This document shows, one piece after another, positions 44,137-51,627 of a stretch of DNA of 64,000 bases. The first letter of the stretch is position 1. Each line of letters starts with the position of its first letter. The notes under the pieces were generated by a model. The model ran no database searches. It saw nothing but the letters and a program-made list of their open reading frames with translations, and was not told the origin of the DNA. Made by a program: the position numbers and the translations under genes. The stretch spans positions 193,852 to 257,851 of the forward strand of contig NZ_JAZDCH010000025.1 of assembly GCF_036311905.1 (NCBI RefSeq), written 5' to 3'. The DNA is from Brachybacterium sp036311905 (GTDB taxonomy: Bacteria > Actinomycetota > Actinomycetes > Actinomycetales > Dermabacteraceae).

Positions 44137-45735
44137 ATGACCGACGGCCCGATCCCGGGCGGCCCCGGGAACATGGACGAGGAGGCGCTGAAGCGCTTCC
44201 TGAAGGAGACCTTCGGGGACGCGCTGCCCGACGGGGCGCTCGACGGGGTCGACCTCTCGGCCCTCGCCCAGCAGGCGAACCTGCCGCAGGACCCGGCGCA
44301 TCTGCGCGCCGCCGCCGCGCAGATGCAGCATCTCTTCGCCTCGCAGGGCGACGGCCCCGTGAACTGGCAGATGGCCGAGGACCTCGCCCGTCGCACCGCC
44401 GCGGGCCAGACCGGCGTGCCGGGGCTGCCGGAGCCCGTCGGCTCCCCCGGTGACCCGACGCCCTCCGCCGCGACCGTCGCCGAGCTGCGCCAGGCGGCGC
44501 AGGTCGCTCGGCTGTGGCTGGACCCGGTGCTCGCGATCGACGTGCCCTCCGCGGAGCTGGGGGTGTTCAGCCGCGGCACCTGGCTGGTGCGCACCCTGCC
44601 GCACTGGAAGGGCATCGTCGAGCCGGTCGCGAAGTACATGGCGGGCGCCATCGGCGAGGCCATCGCCGCGCAGATGGGCGAAATGGGCCGGATGGACGGG
44701 GTGGCTGCCTCGGGTCTGCCCGGCGGCGATCCCGCCGCGATGATGGAGCGGATCGGCGGCACCCTGTTCGGGGTGCAGTTCGGCCACGCGATCGGCTCCC
44801 TCGCCCGGGAGGCCTCCGGCACCACCGACCTCTCGCTGCCGCTGGGCCGGGAGGGCGAGCCCGCCCTGGTCGCCGCGAACGTCGAGGACCTCATCTCCGC
44901 GCACTCCCTGGACCCCGGCGCCGCGCGCATCTTCCTCGCCGCCCGCGAGATCGCGCACACCGCTCTCTTCTCCGCCGCGCCCTGGCTGGGGAAGGCGCTG
45001 TTCTCGGCGATCGAGGACTACGCCCGCGGCATCACGCTGGACCTCGACGCCCTCGACGAGATGGTCAGCGGCCTGGACCTCTCCGATCCGCAGGCGCTGC
45101 AGGCGAGGCGCCCGGAGGAGATGTTCGTCTTCACCCGGCGCGCCTCCCAGGAGCGCGCCCTCGAGGAGCTCGCCACGACCCTCGCCCTCGTCGAGGGGTG
45201 GGTCGACCACGTCACCACCCGGGCGCTGGAGGGCAAGATCCCGCACCTGGACGCGCTGCGGGAGGTGCTGCGGCGGCGCCGCGTCGCCGGCAGCCCCGCC
45301 GAGCAGATGCTGTCCGGCACCGTCGGCATCGAGCTGCGGCCGCGGCAGGCCCGCGAGGCCCTCGCATGGTGGGACAGCGTGCTCGCGACCGAGGGCGAGC
45401 AGGCGCGCGAGGCCAAGTGGGACCACCCGGACCTGCTGCCCAGCGCCGAGATGCTCTCCGGTCGCCCGCAGGCTCCGCAGGAGGCGCCCGAGAGCGAGGA
45501 GTCCGGGGACCTGGCCGCCGTGGAGATCCCCTCGGACTTCGATGCGGAGCTCGCGCGGCTCCTCGCCGGCGAGGACCTCGGCAGCGCACCCCGCGAGGAC
45601 GAGCAGGGCCGGGTGCTGCCCGAGGACCGGGACGGCTCCGCCGACGGGTCCGATGGGTCCGCCGACGGGCGGCCCGACGGCTCCGACGACGACACCGACG
45701 AGGGGTCCGAGGGCTCCGCCGACGATGACCGCTGA
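44137..45735 (+). CDS. DUF2342 zinc-dependent metalloprotease-like protein
   Basis: 532 aa, ATG 44137 after CAGGAGG. Related to actinobacterial DUF2342/zincin-like proteins such as Rv3195. The putative metal/catalytic segment is ALVEGWVDHVTTRAL, followed by RQAREALAWWDSV. The C-terminal 50 residues are a low-complexity Asp/Gly/Ser tail, encoded by imperfect repeats, and look disordered. Substrate unknown. The stop overlaps the NUDIX start by 11 bases. The conserved divergent pairing with ylbL suggests a functional link. Confidence 0.85.
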   Translation: MTDGPIPGGPGNMDEEALKRFLKETFGDALPDGALDGVDLSALAQQANLPQDPAHLRAAAAQMQHLFASQGDGPVNWQMAEDLARRTAAGQTGVPGLPEPVGSPGDPTPSAATVAELRQAAQVARLWLDPVLAIDVPSAELGVFSRGTWLVRTLPHWKGIVEPVAKYMAGAIGEAIAAQMGEMGRMDGVAASGLPGGDPAAMMERIGGTLFGVQFGHAIGSLAREASGTTDLSLPLGREGEPALVAANVEDLISAHSLDPGAARIFLAAREIAHTALFSAAPWLGKALFSAIEDYARGITLDLDALDEMVSGLDLSDPQALQARRPEEMFVFTRRASQERALEELATTLALVEGWVDHVTTRALEGKIPHLDALREVLRRRRVAGSPAEQMLSGTVGIELRPRQAREALAWWDSVLATEGEQAREAKWDHPDLLPSAEMLSGRPQAPQEAPESEESGDLAAVEIPSDFDAELARLLAGEDLGSAPREDEQGRVLPEDRDGSADGSDGSADGRPDGSDDDTDEGSEGSADDDR

Positions 45736-46312
45736 GGCCCTCGCGGAGATCGCCCGGGCCGCCACCGCGCCGTCGGGTCCGGAGCTGGCGTCGGAGTACG
45801 GCGACCTGTTGCGGGAGAATCCGCGGGCGTTGCACCGCGACGGCGGCCCGAGGCATCTCACGGCGAGCGCGATCGTGGTCGACGCCCCCGGCGAGCACGT
45901 CGCGCTGGTGTGGCATCGCAAGGGCCGCTTCTGGGTGCAGCCCGGCGGGCACCTCGAGGCGGGCGAGACCTCCTTCGAGGCGGCGGCGCGCCGCGAGGTC
46001 GCCGAGGAGACCGGGCTGGAGGACCTCGAGGCGGTCGGCGACGGCCCCGCCGTGCTGAACCGTCACGGACTCGATGCGGCCTTCGGCGCCTGCCATGAGC
46101 ACTGGGACGTGCAGTACCTGCTGCGCACAAGACGCTCCGCGGCCGAGGAACCACTGCGGCCGAGCGAGGAGTCCCCCGAGGTGGTCTGGGTGCCGTGGCC
46201 CCTGCACGATCCGGGGGCCGCCGAGACGGCGACCCTGCCCGAGGGCACGGTGCCGGATCTCGCCGCGAACCTGCGGCGTCTCGGCCGGCACCTGGCGGCG
46301 CAGGGCGCCTGA
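45725..46312 (+). CDS. NUDIX hydrolase
   Basis: 195 aa. The Nudix box is intact (GHLEAGETSFEAAARREVAEETGL: Gx5Ex7REVxEExG pattern). The N-terminus (GPRHLTASAIVVD) and WHRKGRFWVQPGGH are those of generic NUDIX proteins; no specificity motif was recognised. ATG 45725 lies inside the end of the DUF2342 gene, implying coupling. Confidence 0.9.
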   Translation: MTAEALAEIARAATAPSGPELASEYGDLLRENPRALHRDGGPRHLTASAIVVDAPGEHVALVWHRKGRFWVQPGGHLEAGETSFEAAARREVAEETGLEDLEAVGDGPAVLNRHGLDAAFGACHEHWDVQYLLRTRRSAAEEPLRPSEESPEVVWVPWPLHDPGAAETATLPEGTVPDLAANLRRLGRHLAAQGA

Positions 46313-46392
46313 GCCGCTCCCGGCTCCTGAACCGCTCTTGGCCTCTGGCGAGCGTCCGCCGTGCGGGCCGGTCCGGCTGGCGATGCGCGTCC

Positions 46393-47025
46393 TCAGTCGA
46401 TCGCGGAGCCGTCCCCCGCACCACTCCCCCGCGCCTCGGCCGCGGCAGGGCCTGCGGGCTGCCCGTCGCCCGGATCGGGCCAGTCCCGCGCCCAGGCGAC
46501 GCCGGCGAGGAAGGCCTCCGCCCGCTCCGCCTCCGGATAGCGGGCCATCAGGGCGCGGAACTGCGGGCCGTGGCCGTCGTCGGCCAGGAGGTGGGCGAGC
46601 TCGTGCACGAGCACGGCGTGCACCACGTAGTCCGGCATCCCCTGCAACCGGGTGGAGAGCCGGATCGTGCCCTCGGCCGCGGTGCACGAGCCCCAGCGGT
46701 GCTTCTGCCGGGTGGACCAGGTGACGGAGACGGGACGGGCGCGGCCCCCGAGGTAGCGCTCGCTGAGCTCGGTGGCGAGCTGCAGGAGGTGTGCATCACC
46801 CCGCGGGGCGGAGGTGGTGCGGCTCTCCTTCGCGGCGAGCTGGTCGAGCATGCGCCGCACCCACTGCTCCTCCTGCCGCCGGGAGAAGGCCGCCGGCATC
46901 GCGATGATCAGATCGCCGTCCCGCCGGGTGATCGCGACGGAACGGGTGCGGCGGCGCGAGCGACGCACCAGGACCCGCTCTCCACGGGGTCCGCGCTGCT
47001 GCTCGAGGAGGACGGTCTCGGTCAT
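46393..47025 (-). CDS. YgjP-like metal-dependent hydrolase (M48-related)
   Basis: 210 aa from ATG 47025. YgjP/DUF45 fold with zinc motif HELAHLLADDGHGPQF (HExxH plus downstream His) and the preceding RWGSCTAAEGTIRLS strand. Function of the family is unsettled; a peptidase is presumed from the motif. The C-terminus is a low-complexity Ala/Gly tail. In-frame sequence up to 47277 lacks similarity and is not counted. Confidence 0.9.
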   Translation of the reverse strand: MTETVLLEQQRGPRGERVLVRRSRRRTRSVAITRRDGDLIIAMPAAFSRRQEEQWVRRMLDQLAAKESRTTSAPRGDAHLLQLATELSERYLGGRARPVSVTWSTRQKHRWGSCTAAEGTIRLSTRLQGMPDYVVHAVLVHELAHLLADDGHGPQFRALMARYPEAERAEAFLAGVAWARDWPDPGDGQPAGPAAAEARGSGAGDGSAID

Positions 47026-47062
47026 GCACCCAGCCTGGCACGCGCAACGGCACAAACTTTCT

Positions 47063-47187
47063 CCGTCCACAGGTGTGCACGGCGAGATGGGCCACAGCAT
47101 GCCTGTGACCTGCACCGTCGATCTTCCCTCCACAGCGGGTCCCGGCCCGTCCGCACCCTGTCCACAGTGCAGCGGCTGTTGTCCACA
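47063..47187 (+). promoter_or_regulatory. Cluster of four DnaA-box-like sites
   Basis: Four same-strand nonamers match the Streptomyces-type DnaA consensus (T/C)(T/C)(G/A/C)TCCACA: CCGTCCACA 47063-47071, CCCTCCACA 47126-47134, CTGTCCACA 47158-47166 and TTGTCCACA 47179-47187 (the last is the strongest form). They lie in a gene-free stretch. No dnaA, dnaN or rpmH is nearby, so this is not shown to be an origin. Confidence 0.5.
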
Positions 47188-47206
47188 GTCGGTCCCCGGC
47201 CCGCCT

Positions 47207-47235
47207 TTGACCGCCGCCCCGAGTCCGGCTAGGTT
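47207..47235 (+). promoter_or_regulatory. Good housekeeping-type promoter without an obvious gene
   Basis: TTGACC (47207-47212), 17-base spacer, TAGGTT (47230-47235). It would start RNA near 47243, about 310 bases before the zinc-ribbon gene. The region 47243-47555 contains no convincing ORF; it has an 8-bp hairpin at 47437-47461 and a second -10-like TATGGT near 47474. Confidence 0.5.
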
Positions 47236-47555
47236 TCCCTGCACGTGGGACCCCGGGATAACTAGCAGGACGCACACGGGGAAGGTGCGCGTGGTGCTGA
47301 GCGCCCCCGGGGTCCTACGGCCCGATCGGCGTCCAGCCCGGTCCGGGCGGACGATGCCGGCTCGCCGTGCGCACTTCCTCGGCTCCTCGCGGAGCCCCCT
47401 CGACCCGAAGCGCGCGGCGAGCCGTCGCCCTGTCCGCGGCGCGCCTGATTCGTGCGCGCCGGGAGTCCCCGTCTATGGTGGGTCGATCCCGCGTGCATCG
47501 CCTGAGCGATCGCGCCGGGGAACGGAATCACCATCGAGTCCCACGAGGAGCGAAT

Positions 47556-47714
47556 ATGGCCGACGAGACCTACGCCGGAGAGTTCTACTGCGTCAAGTGC
47601 CGCGAGAAGCGCGAGGCCGAGGGGAACGTCGTCGTCTCCAACGGTCGCCGCATGGCCAAGGCCGTGTGCCCCGAGTGCGGCACCAAGCTCAACCGGATCC
47701 TCGGCAAGGCCTGA
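47556..47714 (+). CDS. Small zinc-ribbon protein (DUF5679-like)
   Basis: 52 aa, ATG 47556 with GAGGAG 5-10 bases upstream. Two CxxC knuckles (FYCVKCREK and AVCPECGTKL) form a zinc ribbon; the basic middle (SNGRRMAK) could touch nucleic acid. Small proteins of this type are common in actinobacteria but have no assigned role. It is followed by a very strong terminator. Confidence 0.85.
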   Translation: MADETYAGEFYCVKCREKREAEGNVVVSNGRRMAKAVCPECGTKLNRILGKA

Positions 47715-47753
47715 GGACCGCTCCCGGGCCGCTCCTCGAGCGCCCCGGGGACC

Positions 47754-47795
47754 ACGAAGGGGGCGGAGCACCGTGAGGTGCTCCGCCCCCTTCGT
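47754..47795. terminator. Bidirectional terminator, perfect 19-bp stem
   Basis: The arms 47754-47772 and 47777-47795 are exactly complementary over 19 bp with a GTGA loop. It lies between the convergent zinc-ribbon gene and whiB7 and would serve both. Confidence 0.9.
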
Positions 47796-47820
47796 CGTGC
47801 GGCACCCGAGCGCGAAGGGC

Positions 47821-48123
47821 TCAGGCGGCGCTGACCGCCGAACGGTCCTTGCGAGGACGCCCCCGGCCGCGCTTCACCGCGATGATGCGGCCCGACTCGA
47901 AGATGGAGCCGCCCCACACGCCCCACGGTTCCTCGCGCTCGAGGGCACCGCGACGGCAGTCCTCGATGAGCGGGCAGTCGGCGCACAGCATCTTGGCCTG
48001 CTCGAGGTCAGCGGGTCGTTCGGAGAAGAAGAGGTCCGCGGCCTCCGCATCGTGGCAGGGCAGCAGATGCGCCGAGGCGGCGTCGGGGGACAGGAACGTG
48101 CTGAGGGAGGTGGTGATAGTCAT
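47821..48123 (-). CDS. whiB7: WhiB7-type iron-sulfur transcription regulator
   Basis: 100 aa from ATG 48123. Four cysteines bind the 4Fe-4S cluster (LLPC, then MLCADCPLIEDC), the WhiB turn is EPWGVWGGS, and the C-terminus carries an AT-hook (KRGRGRPRKDR), the feature that marks WhiB7. WhiB7 works with the housekeeping sigma factor to switch on intrinsic antibiotic-resistance genes. It lies directly downstream of uvrD2 as in Mycobacterium. The upstream in-frame extension (to 48192) is Arg-rich leader sequence and is rejected. Expression is probably controlled by the long leader with a uORF. Confidence 0.93.
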   Translation of the reverse strand: MTITTSLSTFLSPDAASAHLLPCHDAEAADLFFSERPADLEQAKMLCADCPLIEDCRRGALEREEPWGVWGGSIFESGRIIAVKRGRGRPRKDRSAVSAA

Positions 48124-48171
48124 CGTCTCGCTGCTTCGAAGATCGTCGGGGACGAGCCCTGTCAGGGGCGG

Positions 48172-48193
48172 GGTGCGGCGGCGGCGCCGCACC
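48172..48193 (-). promoter_or_regulatory. 9-bp hairpin in whiB7 leader, possible attenuator
   Basis: The arms 48172-48180 and 48185-48193 are perfectly complementary with a 4-base loop, between the uORF stop and the whiB7 start. It could act as the terminator or as a translation block that is affected by ribosomes stalled on the uORF. No T-run follows. Confidence 0.45.
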
Positions 48194-48212
48194 GGCAGCG
48201 AGGAGGACCTCG

Positions 48213-48317
48213 TCAGCTCAGGTGGGCACCTGCGGGGATACGACCCCGATACCGCTGCGGGAGAGCGGGCACTCCGAAGGAGTGCGGCCCTGCTTCCGCG
48301 ATATTCCTGATGATCAT
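48213..48317 (-). CDS. whiB7 leader peptide (uORF)
   Basis: 34 codons from ATG 48317, preceded at good distance by AAAGGGGG, a strong ribosome-binding site. The peptide begins MIIRNIAEAG and ends GAHLS; it has no domain. A 7-bp hairpin (GCACTCC/GGAGTGC, TTC loop) lies inside the reading frame. Upstream ORFs in whiB7 leaders are known in mycobacteria and Streptomyces and couple whiB7 expression to ribosome inhibition. It stops 90 bases before whiB7. Confidence 0.7.
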   Translation of the reverse strand: MIIRNIAEAGPHSFGVPALPQRYRGRIPAGAHLS

Positions 48318-48384
48318 GAGGCCACCCCCTTTCTGTGCGCGCTCACCGGTGTCCCGGTTCGCGATGCGGACGATTGACGAGTTG

Positions 48385-48422
48385 AGTCTACACACCCGTC
48401 ACAGATCGCACATCTATTTTTT
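48385..48422 (-). promoter_or_regulatory. whiB7 promoter with upstream AT-rich stretch
   Basis: On the minus strand: AAAAAATAGA (48422-48413), then -35-like TGTGCG (48412-48407), a 16-base spacer and -10 TAGACT (48390-48385). WhiB7-dependent promoters are known for an AT-rich run just before a weak -35, so this fits autoregulation. The AT-run includes the last codons and TAG stop of uvrD2. Confidence 0.65.
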
Positions 48423-50564
48423 GACCTGCGGCGATGCCTTCCGGGACGCGGTTCCCGCGACCTCCCGGCGATGGGCGCCGAGGAGCTCGAGCAGCTCCTC
48501 CCCCACGCGCTGCGCCGCGGCGGGGCCGAGCCCGGGGACGGCCAGCAGCTCCTCGGCCGTCACGGGCATCCGTTCCGCGACGGCCTCGAGCGCGGCATCG
48601 GTCAGCACGGCGTAGGGAGGACTGCCCAGGGCCGCCGCGCGGTCCCTGCGCCAGCGGCGCAGGTCCTGCAGCAGGTCCCCGCTCGCGGGCGAGGGGCAGC
48701 CGGGGTGGCGGCCCAGACGCTGCTCGGCGGGGGCCACGAGGGCCTGCCCGCAGACCCGGCACTCGGTATGCACGGTCGCGCTGCGACGCCCGGTGCGCCG
48801 CGCGGTCGGGCCGCCTCCCCCGGGCCGACGGTTCTCGGGATGGTCGAGGATCCCGTCGAGGAAGCGGGAGGGCTTGCGGCTGCCGCGTGCGCCGGCGCTG
48901 CGGGCCGCCGCCCAGCTGACCGTGAGCAGGTCGCGGGCGCGCGTGAGGGCGACGTAGAACAGGCGCCGCTCCTCCTCGACCTCGGCCGCCGAGGAGGCCA
49001 TGGAGATCGGCAGCAGGCCGTCGCTCGCCCCGACAAGGAACACGACGGGCCATTCGAGGCCCTTCGCGGCATGGATGGAGGCGAGGGTGACGCCGTCCAC
49101 GAGCGGGGCGGACTGCGCCTCGGCCCGCTCCTCGAGCTCGCGCACGAGGTCCGGGAGCGCGGCCCCGGGACGGGCGAGCACGGTGTCGGCGAGGCCGACG
49201 AGGGCCTGCAAGGAGTCCCAGCGATCGCGCACGGCTCCGGTCGACTCGGGTGCTTTCTCGGACCATCCCTGCTGGCCGAGGACGTCGCGCACGACCCGGG
49301 CGGGCTCCTCGTGCTCGAGCCGGGCCGCGGCGCGCATCGCGACCATCGCCCGGCGGACCTCCTGACGCTCGAAGAACCGGTCCCCGCCGCGCACCAGATA
49401 GCCGATGCCGCGGCCCGTGAGCGCCTGCTCGAAGGCCTCGGACTGGCTGTTGGTGCGGAACAGGATCGCGATGTCGGCGGCGGGTCGGCCCTCGGCGACG
49501 AGGTCGGCGATTCGCTGGGCGACGCCCTCGGACTCGGCGACGTCGTCGGGATAGGACTCGATCGTCGGCGGTTCCCCCGCCTCCCGCTGCGCGACGAGCG
49601 TGAGGCGATGGTCGCGGGTGCGCCCCCGGGCGGCGTCCAGCGCCGTGTTCGCCAGGCGCACGATCTGCGGGGTCGAGCGGTAATTGCGTTCGAGCCGGAT
49701 GGTACGGGCGCGCTTGAACTCCTGGGAGAAGTCCAGCAGGTAGGAGGCGCGGGCGCCCGCGAAGGTGTAGATGGTCTGGGCCGCGTCCCCCACCACGCAG
49801 AGATCGTCGGAGCTGCCCAGCCACAGGCGCAGCAGCGCGTGCTGCAGCGCCGAGACGTCCTGGTACTCGTCCACCACGAAGTGCTTGTACTGGGAGCGCA
49901 CCTCCCGGGCGACGTCGGCCCGCTCGGTGAGGAAGCCGACCATGTGCAGCAGCACGTCCTCGAAGTCGATGACGCCCTTCTCCTTCTTCACCTCCTCGTA
50001 CTGGGTGAGGATGCGGGAGATGGTGCGGGCGTCGAAGCCGGCGGCCCCGGGCCGGCGTGCGGCCTCGGCCGCGGCGGGGTACGCCTCGGGGGTGAGCATC
50101 GAGACGCGGGACCACTCCACCTCGGCAACGATGTCGCGCAGCGCGGCACGGTCCACCGAGAGGTGCAGGCGCTGGCAAGCCTCCCCCACGCCCGGGTACT
50201 TGCTCGCCATGATGTCCGGCATCGGCCCGCCCACCACCCGCGGCCAGAAATGCCGCAGCTGACGCAGCGCCGCCGAGTGGAAGGTGCGGGCCTGCACCGC
50301 CGGGACCCCCAGATCGCGCAGGCGCGAGCGCATCTCCGCCGCGGCCTTCGCCGTGAAGGTGACGGCGAGGACGTGGCGCGGGTTGAGCTGACCGGTCGCG
50401 ACGCCGTAGGCGATGCGGTGGGTGATCGCGCGGGTCTTGCCCGTCCCCGCGCCGGCGAGGACGCAGACGGGCGTGCCGAAGCTGCGGGCGGCCTCGCGCT
50501 GCTCGGGGTCGAGCGCGGCGAGCAGCGCCTCGGAATCGGGGACGGGGAGCGGGGCGTCGGTCAT
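48414..50564 (-). CDS. uvrD2: UvrD2-type superfamily 1 DNA helicase
   Basis: 716 aa. SF1A motifs in order: Walker A AGAGTGKT, motif Ia FTAKAA, motif II VVDEYQDV, motif III GDAAQTIY, motif IV LERNYRS, motif V ASIHAAKGLEW, motif VI YVALTRARD. A zinc-type CxxC...HxxC segment (ECRVCG, HPGC) and a C-terminal HRDC domain (AVPGLGPAAAQRVG) define UvrD2 against UvrD1/PcrA; the third cysteine of the usual four is histidine. It translocates 3'-5' in DNA repair and is essential in mycobacteria. The mrx1 glutaredoxin gene found next to uvrD2 in M. tuberculosis is missing here. Confidence 0.95.
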   Translation of the reverse strand: MTDAPLPVPDSEALLAALDPEQREAARSFGTPVCVLAGAGTGKTRAITHRIAYGVATGQLNPRHVLAVTFTAKAAAEMRSRLRDLGVPAVQARTFHSAALRQLRHFWPRVVGGPMPDIMASKYPGVGEACQRLHLSVDRAALRDIVAEVEWSRVSMLTPEAYPAAAEAARRPGAAGFDARTISRILTQYEEVKKEKGVIDFEDVLLHMVGFLTERADVAREVRSQYKHFVVDEYQDVSALQHALLRLWLGSSDDLCVVGDAAQTIYTFAGARASYLLDFSQEFKRARTIRLERNYRSTPQIVRLANTALDAARGRTRDHRLTLVAQREAGEPPTIESYPDDVAESEGVAQRIADLVAEGRPAADIAILFRTNSQSEAFEQALTGRGIGYLVRGGDRFFERQEVRRAMVAMRAAARLEHEEPARVVRDVLGQQGWSEKAPESTGAVRDRWDSLQALVGLADTVLARPGAALPDLVRELEERAEAQSAPLVDGVTLASIHAAKGLEWPVVFLVGASDGLLPISMASSAAEVEEERRLFYVALTRARDLLTVSWAAARSAGARGSRKPSRFLDGILDHPENRRPGGGGPTARRTGRRSATVHTECRVCGQALVAPAEQRLGRHPGCPSPASGDLLQDLRRWRRDRAAALGSPPYAVLTDAALEAVAERMPVTAEELLAVPGLGPAAAQRVGEELLELLGAHRREVAGTASRKASPQVKK

Positions 50565-50666
50565 CGCGGACCATCCTGCCAGCGGAGCCCGACGGACGAG
50601 CGGGCGGTGTGGACGCGGCGTCGCTCACGGCGCACGGATCACGCCGCGGGGATCAGCCCGCGAGGA

Positions 50667-51578
50667 TCAGCCCGCCGGGCGCTCGCGGGACCAGTCGTCG
50701 ATGAGGGCTCGGCCGAGGGAGGCGTTGGCGGGGATCTCGAGGTCCCCCGACTCGAGGGCCGCGTGGAACTCCTCCCGGGTGAACCAGCGGGCCTCGGCGA
50801 TCTCCTCGTCCTGGAGGGTCAGCTCGGCGGAGCCCGAGATCCATGCGCGGTAGCCGAGCATGAGCGAGCGCGGGAAGGGCCAGGGCTGGCTGCCGACGTA
50901 CTCGACCTCCGCGACGGTGAGGCCCACCTCCTCGGCCACCTCGCGGGCGACCGCGTTCTCGAGGCTCTCCCCCGGCTCGACGAATCCGGCGAGCACCGAG
51001 TGGAACCGACCGCGGAAGCTCGCGTTGCGGGCCAGCAGTAGCCGGTCGCGGTCATCGCGCACGGCCATGATCACGGCCGGGTCGGTGCGGGGGAAGTGCT
51101 CGGAGCGGTCCTCGCGGCAGCGCAGCACCCAGCCGGCCATCTCCGCCTCGAGCAGCTCGCCGCACAGCGGGCAGTGCTTCATCGAGCGGTGCCAGGCGCC
51201 CATCGCGACGGCGGTCAGGGCGAGATCGGCGTCCTCCGGGGTGAGATCCCCCGCGATGCGGCGCAGGTCCCGCAGGTCCCGGCCGGGATCATCGATCTCG
51301 GGACTGGGCTCGGGCAGCTCCACGCCCAGGACCCGCATCCCGTCGCGGAACGAGAGCAGCACGAGGCTGTCGTGGCTGCCGCGCGGATCGGCCTCCTCGA
51401 GCAGCACGCGCAGGCCGGCGTCGGTCTCCTCCACGGCGACCGCCCCGGCGCGGGTCACGAGGTAGCGGGCGTCGGGACCGGGATCCAGCACGCCCTCCTC
51501 GCCGCGACGCAGGGCGTCACGATCGCTGCCGACGAGGGTCAGGGGGGTGTCCAGATGGGGTCCGCGCAACATCGCCAT
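50667..51578 (-). CDS. nudC: NAD+ diphosphatase / NADH pyrophosphatase NudC
   Basis: 303 aa from ATG 51578. A zinc ribbon begins at HCPLCG (a second Cys pair is incomplete: only LRCRED is seen), followed by FPRTDPAVIM, the Nudix box GFVEPGESLENAVAREVAEEVGL, and SQPWPFPRSLMLGY, the motif specific to NudC. It cleaves NADH to NMNH and AMP, and removes NAD caps from RNA. On its strand TAGGCT lies 7 bases before the ATG, supporting a leaderless start. It is divergent from the phosphotransferase-like gene. Confidence 0.94.
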   Translation of the reverse strand: MAMLRGPHLDTPLTLVGSDRDALRRGEEGVLDPGPDARYLVTRAGAVAVEETDAGLRVLLEEADPRGSHDSLVLLSFRDGMRVLGVELPEPSPEIDDPGRDLRDLRRIAGDLTPEDADLALTAVAMGAWHRSMKHCPLCGELLEAEMAGWVLRCREDRSEHFPRTDPAVIMAVRDDRDRLLLARNASFRGRFHSVLAGFVEPGESLENAVAREVAEEVGLTVAEVEYVGSQPWPFPRSLMLGYRAWISGSAELTLQDEEIAEARWFTREEFHAALESGDLEIPANASLGRALIDDWSRERPAG

Positions 51579-51585
51579 GGCGCTC

Positions 51586-51627
51586 AGCCTACGCGGGAGC
51601 GGAGGGGCGGCCGGGTACGGTGTGAGG
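51586..51627. promoter_or_regulatory. Divergent leaderless promoters of nudC and the phosphotransferase-like gene
   Basis: Minus-strand TAGGCT (51591-51586) is 7 bases before nudC ATG 51578. Plus-strand TACGGT (51616-51621) is 6 bases before GTG 51628. Neither gene has a Shine-Dalgarno. Confidence 0.5.

Noticed and set aside
47063..47187. Chromosomal origin of replication
   Set aside because: No dnaA, dnaN, recF or rpmH nearby and no AT-rich unwinding element; four sites only.
47236..47555. RNase P RNA, SRP RNA, tmRNA or tRNA
   Set aside because: None of the conserved sequence blocks or a cloverleaf could be found.
48124..48192. N-terminal extension of WhiB7 (123 codons)
   Set aside because: The extra part is Arg-rich, overlaps the leader hairpin and is absent from WhiB7 proteins; ATG 48123 gives the usual length.
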